A stretch of DNA of 64,000 bases from Zeimonas sp050187175. GTDB lineage: Bacteria; Pseudomonadota; Gammaproteobacteria; Burkholderiales; Burkholderiaceae_E. Location of the stretch: NCBI GenBank assembly GCA_050187175.1, contig JBFWXS010000025.1:1-64000 (forward strand), written 5' to 3'. The position numbers and the translations under genes are program-made. Below the pieces are notes generated by a model. That model did not search any database. It saw only the letters and a program-made list of their open reading frames with translations, and was not told the origin of the DNA. Positions 53,724 through 61,237 of this stretch are shown in pieces. How positions within the stretch are numbered: position 1 is the stretch's first letter; every line of letters starts with the position of its first letter.

Positions 53724-54770
53724 TTACTGCAGGAACTTGGCGAAGCGCTGGTAGGCGGCTTCGGCTTCGGGGGATGCGTACCAGCGCTGGTCGGCCCAGA
53801 CCTGCTTGGGCAGGTTCTGCGGCGAACTGGGCAGCCATTGCATGGTGGCCTCGGGGATGGCGCCGCCGTCGAAGGCCTTCAGATTGGTCGGTCCGTAGAG
53901 GCTGGCGATCGCGAATGCTGCCTGGTTCTTGGTGTCGAGCGCGGAGTTGATCAGCTCCATCACCGACTTCACGTTCTGCGCGTTGTGCGGGACCATCAGG
54001 CATTCGGTGTCGACGAAGGCTTGGTCCCAGATGAAGGTCAGCGGCGTACCGTCCTTGACGACCGACTGCGCGCGCGCGTTCGAGATCAGGCCCATGTCGA
54101 CCTCGCCGTCGCGCATCAGCTGCATCGCCTGGCCGCTCGACCGGTACCAGACGGCGATGTGCGGCTTGAGCTTCTCGAGCTTGGCGAACGCCCGGTCCAG
54201 GCCGGCCGGCGTGCGCAGCACCTTGTAGACCTCGGACGCGGCGACGCCGTCGGCGATCAGCGCGATTTCCAGCGCGTACAGGCCGTCCGCGATCATCGTC
54301 CGGCGGCCCGGGAACTTCTGCACGTCGAAGAAGTCGACCCAGTTCTTCGGTCCGTTCGCGCCGTACTTCTTGGTTTGATAGGTGAGGCCGTAGCTGAACG
54401 TATAGACGCCGACGTACTTGGGCTGCGCCAGCTCCACCGGCACTTTCGACTTGTCGACGATGCCGTAGTCTATGTCGCGGATCAGATTGGCCTGCGCGGC
54501 CTGTTCGCAGCGCGCGAAGCCGATCTCGGTCAGATCCCAGCCCGGCGCCTTGGCCATCAGGTGCGCCTTGATGCCGGCCCAGAAGCCGTTGCGGTCCTCG
54601 CGGATCCGGATGTTCAGCTTGCCGGCGTCGGCGAACATCTGCTTGACCATCGCCTCCTGCAGCGGGCCGCCGAAGCCGGCGAAGGTGACCGTGGTCTGCG
54701 CCTGCGCGGCGCCGGTCATCTGCATCAGCAAGGCCAGTCCCGCGGCGGCCAGGAAGTGGGGAGTTTTCAT
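53724..54770 (-). CDS. ABC transporter extracellular solute-binding protein, PotD-like
   Basis: A 348-residue periplasmic receptor of the bacterial extracellular solute-binding type (PotD/iron-III class). A signal peptide (about 1-24, ending GAAQAQ) precedes TTVTFAGFGGPLQEAMVKQM. The sequence shows no obvious tetrad of acidic polyamine ligands or iron ligands. First gene of the transporter; ligand unknown. The ATG at 54770 is preceded by an acceptable purine-rich stretch; longer in-frame starts have no signal peptide in the right place. Confidence 0.85.
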   Translation of the reverse strand: MKTPHFLAAAGLALLMQMTGAAQAQTTVTFAGFGGPLQEAMVKQMFADAGKLNIRIREDRNGFWAGIKAHLMAKAPGWDLTEIGFARCEQAAQANLIRDIDYGIVDKSKVPVELAQPKYVGVYTFSYGLTYQTKKYGANGPKNWVDFFDVQKFPGRRTMIADGLYALEIALIADGVAASEVYKVLRTPAGLDRAFAKLEKLKPHIAVWYRSSGQAMQLMRDGEVDMGLISNARAQSVVKDGTPLTFIWDQAFVDTECLMVPHNAQNVKSVMELINSALDTKNQAAFAIASLYGPTNLKAFDGGAIPEATMQWLPSSPQNLPKQVWADQRWYASPEAEAAYQRFAKFLQ

Positions 54771-54902
54771 TGCGAAGGCTCCGAACCGAGTTTGCGATTT
54801 GAGGTTGGCCGCTGGTTTGGCGGCCGGTTTGACGAACAGTGCCCGGCGGTGAAGCGGTCCGTGCGCGGCGATGCAAGCGGGAAGCGGCGCGACGCGCATG
54901 CG

Positions 54903-55889
54903 TCAGCGGATGTACGGCGCCGACGGGTGCGCGCGCGGAAAGTCGCGCACCATCGACAGATAGCGCGCCAGTGTGCGGTCGGCCGCGGTCAGCAGCCCCT
55001 GCCGGTAGCGGATCGTGTCGAGGATGTCGGCGTCCTCGCCTATCGTGCGCTCGGTGATGGCGCGCATCCGCTCCAGCCGCTCCTTGCCGTGCTCACCCTT
55101 GACGACCATGGCGGCGCCGTAGACCTGATGCATGCCGGGCCGCGGCAGGCCGAAGCCGGTGACGGCGGCGCACCAGAAATCGCCGTAGCTGCCGGAGCGC
55201 CAGAAGAAGCCGGTGCCGCGCAGGCCGACGTCCCAGTCGATCGGCACGCCGCCCTGGTGCTTCGCCTTGACATTGAACTTGAGGCCCCACGGATCCCAGA
55301 TCACCGCGTCGTGCGGATCATCATGTTCGAACTTGACGCGGTGCACCGCCTTCAGATGCTGCATGTCGGGCGTATTGGCCGCGAACACCCACGGATCGGA
55401 ATGGAAGGGGCGCGGGTACTTGTAGCTCCAGATCTCGAGCTGGTCGTCCGGGTAGTCAAGATCCGGCAGATCGAACAGCGGCGTCTCGCCATTGAACACC
55501 CAGACGATTCCCCAGCGCTCCTGCGACGGAAACACGAACAGGCTGGCGGCGGGAGGAGGATCGCCGATGCCGGTCTTGACGCAGGTGCCGGCGGCGTCGT
55601 ACTCCCACTGGTGGAATGCGCATTGCAGCCGATCGCCGACTACCCGGCCCACCGACAGGTCGGCGCCCAGGTGCGGACAGTAGGCGCTCGCAATGCGTGC
55701 CACGCCATCCTCGCCGCGGAACGCGACGACCCGTCCGTCGAGGAAGTCACAGCCCAGCGCCTGTCCGGCCGCCAGCTCCGACGACAGGCACAGCGGATAC
55801 CACGACTGGCGGAACAAGCCGTCCTCGCCTTCGGCGGGAATCGGCGTGCGGCGCGGCGGCGCCGGCCTGGGCCGGTTGGAAGTGGTCAA
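54903..55889 (-). CDS. Rieske non-heme iron oxygenase, alpha-subunit type (copy 2)
   Basis: A 328-residue oxygenase closely similar to copy 1. Rieske ligands Cys71/His73 and Cys90/His93; iron ligands His178 and His183 with Asp175 in the same NTPDMQHLKAVH motif; both proteins end in a PRAHPSAP motif. TTG at 55889 is the only usable start codon before an in-frame TAG upstream. It stands between the receptor gene and the glyoxalase gene. The two copies could be alternative enzymes or mixed subunits; substrate and reductase are unknown. Confidence 0.87.
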   Translation of the reverse strand: MTTSNRPRPAPPRRTPIPAEGEDGLFRQSWYPLCLSSELAAGQALGCDFLDGRVVAFRGEDGVARIASAYCPHLGADLSVGRVVGDRLQCAFHQWEYDAAGTCVKTGIGDPPPAASLFVFPSQERWGIVWVFNGETPLFDLPDLDYPDDQLEIWSYKYPRPFHSDPWVFAANTPDMQHLKAVHRVKFEHDDPHDAVIWDPWGLKFNVKAKHQGGVPIDWDVGLRGTGFFWRSGSYGDFWCAAVTGFGLPRPGMHQVYGAAMVVKGEHGKERLERMRAITERTIGEDADILDTIRYRQGLLTAADRTLARYLSMVRDFPRAHPSAPYIR

Positions 55890-55943
55890 TGCCTGGGCCT
55901 GGCCGGCGCTCGATACAGAGGCGGTGGTTTGTATGCGGGGTGC

Positions 55944-56387
55944 CTACTTTCTGCAGATCAGCTCGATGCGATAGCCGTCCGGATCCTCGATGAACGCAAT
56001 CAGAGTCGGGCTGTGCTTCATCGGCCCGGGCGGCCGGACGATTTTTACGCCGGCTTCGGCCAGCTCGGCGCAGGTGGCATAGATGTCGTCGACCGCCAGT
56101 GCCAGATGGCCATATGCGGAACCGAGCCCATAGGGTTCGCCCTGGTCCCAGTTGTGCGTGAGCTCGACCACCGTGCTGCTCTCCTCGCTGCCGTAGCCGA
56201 GAAACACCAGCGTGAAGCGTCCGCCCGGATAGTCCTGCCGGCGCAGCATCTGCATGCCCAGCGCGCCGATGTAGAAGTCCAGCGAGCGCTGCAGGTTGAA
56301 CACGCGCAGCATCACGTGCAGCAGGCGCGTCGGCCGGTCCTTCAGATCGAGCCGCGGTTCGGTGTGGGTGGCGAGCTCGTAGTCCAT
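55944..56387 (-). CDS. glyoxalase I-like VOC metalloenzyme
   Basis: A 147-residue vicinal-oxygen-chelate protein of glyoxalase I type, which isomerises the hemithioacetal of glutathione and methylglyoxal. The four metal ligands of GloA are present: His24, Glu75, His94 and Glu142, in HVMLRV, VELTHNW, GHLALAVDD and RIELI. The length is that of bacterial GloA. Its start overlaps the stop of the Rid-like gene (TGATG), so the two are translationally coupled. In this catabolic setting it may act on another oxo-compound. Confidence 0.85.
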   Translation of the reverse strand: MDYELATHTEPRLDLKDRPTRLLHVMLRVFNLQRSLDFYIGALGMQMLRRQDYPGGRFTLVFLGYGSEESSTVVELTHNWDQGEPYGLGSAYGHLALAVDDIYATCAELAEAGVKIVRPPGPMKHSPTLIAFIEDPDGYRIELICRK

Positions 56388-56767
56388 CACTTCACCGCGA
56401 CGGCTTCGATCTCCACTTTCCACTCGGGCTTGACCAGGCCGGAGACGTAGAGCAGCGTGGAGGCAGGCTTGTGCCCCTTGAGGACCTCCTTGCGGATGTC
56501 GACGAAGCTGGCGTAGTCGGCGCGGTCGACGAGGAAGATCGTAGTCTTGGCAATGTTCTCGATGCCCATTCCGGCCTCGGCCAGGATCGCCTCGATATTG
56601 CTCCAGGCCTGCCGGCATTGCGTGGCGAAATCGGGCGAGGCCGCGCCGCTGGCGTCGATGCCGATCTGCCCCGCGATGTACAGCGTGCGGCCTTCGCCGA
56701 GGATGCCGTTGCTGTAGGCGGCCGGTTCGGGTCCCATCGAGGCGGGGTTGATCTTCTGCAAGCTCAT
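56387..56767 (-). CDS. Rid-family protein lacking the RidA arginine
   Basis: A 126-residue YjgF/Rid-family protein. RidA itself hydrolyses reactive enamines and imines formed by PLP enzymes and uses an arginine in the segment PARS. Here the corresponding segment reads KPASTLLY, with Ser103 at that place, so this belongs to another Rid subgroup and may have no deaminase activity or a different substrate. Start at 56767 follows GAGGA; a long in-frame extension to 57154 runs into the LysR gene and is rejected. Coupled to the glyoxalase gene and probably controlled by the divergent LysR. Confidence 0.82.
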   Translation of the reverse strand: MSLQKINPASMGPEPAAYSNGILGEGRTLYIAGQIGIDASGAASPDFATQCRQAWSNIEAILAEAGMGIENIAKTTIFLVDRADYASFVDIRKEVLKGHKPASTLLYVSGLVKPEWKVEIEAVAVK

Positions 56768-57031
56768 GTCGGATGTCCTCGTCATTGGAATTGGGGCGGG
56801 AGTCGGCACCGCCCGGCCGCCAAAAGGCGGTTGCTCGAATTCTTGCGGCGGATGCGCGGCGGCGCCTAGCGAAAAATATTGGGGGGCGCTCTGCAAGAAA
56901 CTTGGGGGCGGCGGGTAGCCTGGCGCGGAACTCGCTTGCAGGGGTGGGGCGGTGCATTTTTCGGTCCGCTGCATTAAATTGGCACCGCAAGGGGGCGCTG
57001 CGCACCCCGCCGGAACGACGAGCTGAATGCC

Positions 57032-58030
57032 ATGGTCAAACGCAAACGCCTGCCGCCGCTGAAAGCGTTGAGAGCCTTCGAGGTCTCCGCGCGGCTGGGC
57101 AGCTTCGCGCGCGCCGCCGAAGAGCTGTGCGTGACGCAGACGGCCGTCAGCCACCAGGTGAAGATCCTCGAAGAGTTCGTCGGCGGGCTATTGTTCGAAC
57201 GCGTCTCGAATGGCCTGCAGCTGACGCCGCTGGGTCAGACGCTGCAGCCCGGTGTGGCTGCCGGCTTCGCGCAGTTCGAGTCAGCGCTGAGCCTGCTGCC
57301 GCGGCCGCAGCTGAAGAGCGCCGAAACGCTCGTGATCAGCGCGCTGCCTTCGTTCACGCAGGAGTGGCTGATGCCGCGGCTGGAGACCTTTCGCAGTCGC
57401 TGGCCAGACATCGACGTCATGGTCCAGACCGAATACAAGATGGTCGACCTCAACGAATCGGACGTCGACGTCGCGATCCGCTTCAGCCGGCCCGGCTTCG
57501 ACCGCGAGCTGAAAGCCGACCTGCTGGCGACCGAGCAGGTGTTTCCCGTCTGCAGTCCGGCCGTGCTGAACCAGGCGCCGGGCAGCTACGCGCGCGGTGC
57601 GCTGCGCGGCTTCACGCTGCTGCATTCGTCGGTGCGCATGGTGCATGAGCCATGGATGTCGTGGGACCTGTGGCTGGAGGAGGCCGGCTGTCAGCTTTCC
57701 GACATCACCAGCGGCCCCTGTTTCAGCGATCCGCTGCTGATCCTGCGCGCCGCGATGGCCGGCCGGGGCCTGGTGCTGGGCCGCAGCATGCTGGTTCGCG
57801 ATCATCTGCGCGCCGGACGGCTGGTGGCTCCGTTCGGGGATTGGTGCAAGCCCATCCTGTCGTCGTACTTCGTCGTCAGCACGGCTGCCAAGGCCAAGCT
57901 GCCCAAGGTCGCCGCGCTGCGCGCGTTCCTGCTCGAATGCGCCCGGCAGGAGGCGGCGGAGGACGATGCCGGCGCACCGGCGTCGGACGACGCGGCGAGC
58001 TCCGCCGACGCCGGTCTTACGAGCTCTTGA
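57032..58030 (+). CDS. LysR-family regulator, GcvA-like
   Basis: A 332-residue LysR-type regulator of the GcvA group. The winged helix occupies about 8-66 (LKALRAFEVSARLGSFARAA, then VTQTAVSHQVKILEEFVGG), and the effector-binding domain spans about 95-300. The Asp/Ala/Ser-rich tail of about 25 residues is extra. It is divergent from the Rid-glyoxalase-Rieske gene set and is a natural candidate to control it. Effector unknown. Its last 14 bp overlap the end of the convergent LysR gene. Confidence 0.88.
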   Translation: MVKRKRLPPLKALRAFEVSARLGSFARAAEELCVTQTAVSHQVKILEEFVGGLLFERVSNGLQLTPLGQTLQPGVAAGFAQFESALSLLPRPQLKSAETLVISALPSFTQEWLMPRLETFRSRWPDIDVMVQTEYKMVDLNESDVDVAIRFSRPGFDRELKADLLATEQVFPVCSPAVLNQAPGSYARGALRGFTLLHSSVRMVHEPWMSWDLWLEEAGCQLSDITSGPCFSDPLLILRAAMAGRGLVLGRSMLVRDHLRAGRLVAPFGDWCKPILSSYFVVSTAAKAKLPKVAALRAFLLECARQEAAEDDAGAPASDDAASSADAGLTSS

Positions 58031-58913
58031 TGCGCTTGGCCGGATGCGCCGGCGGCAGCGGCGGCCGGCCTTCGGCATCGGCCGCGATCAGCCGCAGGCC
58101 GTCGCGCGCCCGGGCCAGGGTCGCATGCTCGTTGCGAGCCGCATAGACAGCGTAGACCGAGTGCGAGAACTCGGGCGCGCCGGCGACCCGCTGCAGCCGT
58201 CCGTCGGCCAGCAGCTCGCGCACCGCCCCGGCCCGGAAGTAGCCGCAGCCGCCGACGCTGAGCAGATACGCCAGCGCGAGCGGGCCGAGCGAAATTGACA
58301 CGGGCGGATTGGCGAGCGCCGGGAACGCGCCGTCGTGATTGGCCGCGAAAGCCGGCCCCCAGTCGACGTAGACGTACTGCGACGGCTGCAGCCGGCCGTC
58401 GGTCGCCGTGCTCACCAGCACCAGCTTCTCGTCCATCAGCAGCTCGCAGACCAGGCCCGGCCGCTGCGCCGGACTGTAGACGATCGCCAGATCGAGTGCG
58501 CCGTCCTGGATCGCGTCCAGCAGCGGCGGCGGGTGATCGACCGTCGCGCGCAGCGCGACCTCGGGACAGACGCGGTGCATCCAGGTCAGCCAGTCGGCCA
58601 GCAGCGGGTGCCAGAGGCTGGCTTCGGCGCCGATGCTGAGTCCGTCTTCGCGCCCGGGCGGCAGCGCCACCTGATGACGAGCCCGTTCCCAGGCCTGCAC
58701 CAGGCTGGTCGCGTAGCGCATGAAGCGCTCGCCGGCAGGCGTCAGCCTGGCACCGGCCTTGTTGCGCACGAACAGCGGCCGGCCAAGCTGATGCTCGAGC
58801 GTGCGGATGCGGGCGCTGACGGCGGTCTGTGTGAGGTGCAGCCGCTGCGCGGCGGCGATGAAGCTGCCGCCGGCCTCGACGGCGAGGAAGGTGCGCGTCA
58901 GCTCGATGTCCAT
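58017..58913 (-). CDS. LysR-family regulator
   Basis: A 298-residue LysR-type regulator with the typical helix-turn-helix (MDIELTRTFLAVEAGGSFIA, then LTQTAVSARIRTLEHQLGRP) and effector domain. It ends with a basic tail. It is convergent with the preceding LysR gene, so its targets more likely lie beyond its promoter, around 58914-59023, where an AT-rich stretch with CATAACAAAATTATTGTG suggests an operator. The adjacent plus-strand gene at 59024 may be divergent and controlled by it. Confidence 0.86.
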   Translation of the reverse strand: MDIELTRTFLAVEAGGSFIAAAQRLHLTQTAVSARIRTLEHQLGRPLFVRNKAGARLTPAGERFMRYATSLVQAWERARHQVALPPGREDGLSIGAEASLWHPLLADWLTWMHRVCPEVALRATVDHPPPLLDAIQDGALDLAIVYSPAQRPGLVCELLMDEKLVLVSTATDGRLQPSQYVYVDWGPAFAANHDGAFPALANPPVSISLGPLALAYLLSVGGCGYFRAGAVRELLADGRLQRVAGAPEFSHSVYAVYAARNEHATLARARDGLRLIAADAEGRPPLPPAHPAKRIKSS

Positions 58914-59023
58914 GGCGGCACTTTCATAACAAAATTATTGTGCTCAATATAAATCAGATTTCATTGGCTTTATGTCAATCCCTGCCCGACAATGAGCGCA
59001 GAACAGGAGGATGAGGAGGAGGC

Positions 59024-59482
59024 ATGACCGACAGACAGGACCCCGCCGCCGGCGCTCACGAGGCGCTGAACCGCGAGGCCTTGCTTGCCGCGCTCAATGA
59101 ATTGCTCGAGGCCGAGCGCGCGGGGGCGCGCTTGAGCCTGAGCACCGTCGTCGAGGCCGACGACCCGGCGTTCAAGACCTTGATCGCCTCGATCCATCTG
59201 GACGAGGTGAAGTGGTGCGGCGTGCTGATCGCAGCGATCCGCGCATTGCGCGCCACGCCCAGCAGCAAGACCGGCGCGTTCTACGACAAGGCGATGGCCA
59301 TCCCGGACCTGCGCGACCGGATGGCCTTCCTCAATCGCGGCCAGGGCTGGGTCGTCAAGCGCTTGCGCGCACTGCTGCCGCACATTCATCAGCCCGAGAT
59401 CCAAGCCGGCCTGTCCGAAATGCTCAGCGCCCACCAGACGAACATCGACCGCGTCGACGCGCTGCTGCTGAGCGGAGCCTGA
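59024..59482 (+). CDS. helical small protein, possibly ferritin-like fold, function unknown
   Basis: A 152-residue, all-helical soluble protein without a named domain that I can confirm. Helices with Glu and His at intervals (LLEAERAGARLS, LDEVKWCGVL, HIHQPEIQAGL) recall the ferritin-like or DUF6306 type, but the full metal-binding ExxH pattern is not clear. Begins at ATG 59024 after AGGAGG-like sequence. It precedes a CBS-BON gene by 38 bp on the same strand, so the two may be co-transcribed. Confidence 0.6.
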   Translation: MTDRQDPAAGAHEALNREALLAALNELLEAERAGARLSLSTVVEADDPAFKTLIASIHLDEVKWCGVLIAAIRALRATPSSKTGAFYDKAMAIPDLRDRMAFLNRGQGWVVKRLRALLPHIHQPEIQAGLSEMLSAHQTNIDRVDALLLSGA

Positions 59483-59520
59483 CTGCCGCGGCGCAGCGCG
59501 GTGCCACGAGGAGTGAAGCC

Positions 59521-60231
59521 ATGCGAGCCGAAGACATCATGACGGCGCCGGTCCTCACGGTGTCGCCCGGCACTGAACTGGCTGAAGTGGTGGCCATGCT
59601 GCTGGAGTACCGCATCGGCGGCGTTCCGGTCATCGACGACGGTCAGCTGCTGGGCGTGGTCGACGAGGGTGATCTGGTGCGCCGCTGCGAGATCGGCACC
59701 GAAGTCCGGCCCGAGGGCCGCTCATGGTGGCGGCGCTGGGTGCGCCCGGACCCCGCGCCGCTGGAGTATGTCCATTCTCACGGCCGCTATGCGCGCGACG
59801 TCATGAACGGCCATGTCATCTGCGCCGCGGCCGACGCGTCGCTGGCCGAGCTGGCCGACATGTTCGAGGACCGGCGCATCCGGCGCGTGCCGGTGCTGCG
59901 CGGCGGCAAGCTGGTCGGCGTCGTCACGCGCGCCGATCTGGTGCGCGCGCTGGCGCGAGGCGTGACCGTGGCGCGGCCGGTCCGGCATGGCACCGCCCGC
60001 ATGGACGACGCGAGCATCCGCAGCCGCCTGCTCGCCGAGCTTTCGGCGCAACCATGGTGGGCCAAGGGCTGGTCCGAAGTCGACGTCGAGCACGGCATCG
60101 TGCGCTATCTGGGTGTGTTCCGCGGCGAGGCCGAGCGGCGGGCGGCGCAGGTCGCCGCGGAGAACGTGCCGGGCGTGCGCGGCATCGACGACCGGCGCAT
60201 GCCCTACGATCAGTGGCAGCCGATGCTTTAG
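59521..60231 (+). CDS. CBS-domain pair fused to a BON domain
   Basis: A 236-residue protein. Two CBS motifs lie at about 3-58 and 94-146, joined by a Trp/Arg-rich linker; residues about 160-230 form a BON-like domain (DASIRSRLLAELSAQPWW, then VEHGIVRYLGVF). CBS pairs bind adenine nucleotides, and BON domains bind membranes or phospholipid. The combination is common in stress-linked proteins of proteobacteria; its function is not established. Start at 59521 after AGGAG. The last 4 bp overlap the convergent LysR gene. Confidence 0.82.
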   Translation: MRAEDIMTAPVLTVSPGTELAEVVAMLLEYRIGGVPVIDDGQLLGVVDEGDLVRRCEIGTEVRPEGRSWWRRWVRPDPAPLEYVHSHGRYARDVMNGHVICAAADASLAELADMFEDRRIRRVPVLRGGKLVGVVTRADLVRALARGVTVARPVRHGTARMDDASIRSRLLAELSAQPWWAKGWSEVDVEHGIVRYLGVFRGEAERRAAQVAAENVPGVRGIDDRRMPYDQWQPML

Positions 60232-61142
60232 CGCTTGCGCGCGGCGGCCAGCACGGCGGTGCGCAGGAACTTCACCGCCGGATCTCCGGCGACGCGCGGG
60301 TGCCAGTACTGGTGTACCGCGACCTCCGGAATCGCCACCGGCAGCTTGACGATCCTGATCGCGGTAATGGGGGCGAACAGATCATGGATCTCGCGCGGGA
60401 TCAGCGCGGCATGATCGCTGGCTGCCACGACGAACGGAATCGCGGCGATGTGCTGCGTGCTTATCCGCACCGTGGCTGACAGCTTGCGCGAGCGCAGCTG
60501 TGCCTGCAGCCAGGCCTGCATGCTCGGCGTCGTGATGGCCTGTACCTGCGGCGTGCGGCTGAACTGACGCAGGCTCATCGAGCGGCCGATCTGCGGATGA
60601 TCGCGCCGCACGATGCAGACGTAGTCGCGCCGATACAGCAGTTGCTGCAGCAGATCGCTTCTGGGTTGCGCGAAGTGGCCTGCCGCCAGGTCCATCTCGC
60701 CCGACTCCAGGGCGGCGGCCAGTGAGGCGGGTTCGACGTGCATCGGCGTGAGCCGTGCATGCGGTGCCAGTTCGGCCATGCGCCGCACCAGACGCGGCAG
60801 CAGCGTGATCGCGCCGATCTCGTTCATGCCGATGCGGAATTCACGCTGCGTGCTGGCCGGATCGAAGCTCGACAAGGTGGCAATCTCGGCCTCGATGATC
60901 CGCATCACGCGCGCCGCCGGCTCGGCAAGCCGCTGCGCGAACGGCGTCGGCGCCATCCGGTTGCCCACGCGCACGAACAGCGGATCGGCGAAGCGCCGGC
61001 GCATCCGCTCCAGTTGATAGCTCAGGGCCGACTGCGTCAGTCCCAGCCGCTGGGCGGCGCGCGTCACGGTGCCGTCCTGCAGCAGCGCCAGCACGGTCTT
61101 CAGGTCGGCGACCTGGGGTTCCCGGTTATCGGATTTGTTCAT
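60228..61142 (-). CDS. LysR-family regulator, NodD/NahR-like group
   Basis: A 304-residue LysR-type regulator. The N-terminal helix-turn-helix is DLKTVLALLQDGTVTRAA then LTQSALSYQLERMRRRFADP, the form seen in the NodD/NahR/LinR group, which often respond to aromatic compounds. ATG at 61142 is used; a longer in-frame start at 61568 runs into the divergent gene. It is divergent from a flavin hydroxylase gene, which it probably controls. Confidence 0.86.
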   Translation of the reverse strand: MNKSDNREPQVADLKTVLALLQDGTVTRAAQRLGLTQSALSYQLERMRRRFADPLFVRVGNRMAPTPFAQRLAEPAARVMRIIEAEIATLSSFDPASTQREFRIGMNEIGAITLLPRLVRRMAELAPHARLTPMHVEPASLAAALESGEMDLAAGHFAQPRSDLLQQLLYRRDYVCIVRRDHPQIGRSMSLRQFSRTPQVQAITTPSMQAWLQAQLRSRKLSATVRISTQHIAAIPFVVAASDHAALIPREIHDLFAPITAIRIVKLPVAIPEVAVHQYWHPRVAGDPAVKFLRTAVLAAARKR

Positions 61143-61200
61143 GACCTGTATTGAAACAATGATCTTTTCAGAGCATCGGACCATCTCTAGCATTCGGTCA

Positions 61201-61212
61201 ATCGAATTCGAT
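61201..61212. promoter_or_regulatory. palindrome between LysR and hydroxylase genes
   Basis: ATCGAATTCGAT is a 12-bp perfect palindrome in the 95-bp gap between the divergent LysR gene and the hydroxylase gene, followed by a second short dyad ATTCGATATGAAT. Either could be part of the LysR binding region; no textbook T-N11-A site stands out. Confidence 0.4.
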
Positions 61213-61237
61213 ATGAATCGAGTACGGAGGGGGCTGA

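Noticed and set aside
53838..56450. 870-codon plus-strand frame opposite the receptor, Rieske and glyoxalase genes
   Set aside because: It spans several clear minus-strand genes and has no recognisable protein content.
56870..56963. CGAAAAAT at 56870-56877 and its inverse ATTTTTCG at 56956-56963 between the Rid and LysR genes
   Set aside because: The 8-bp arms are 78 bp apart and may pair by chance; no LysR-type T-N11-A spacing supports an operator.
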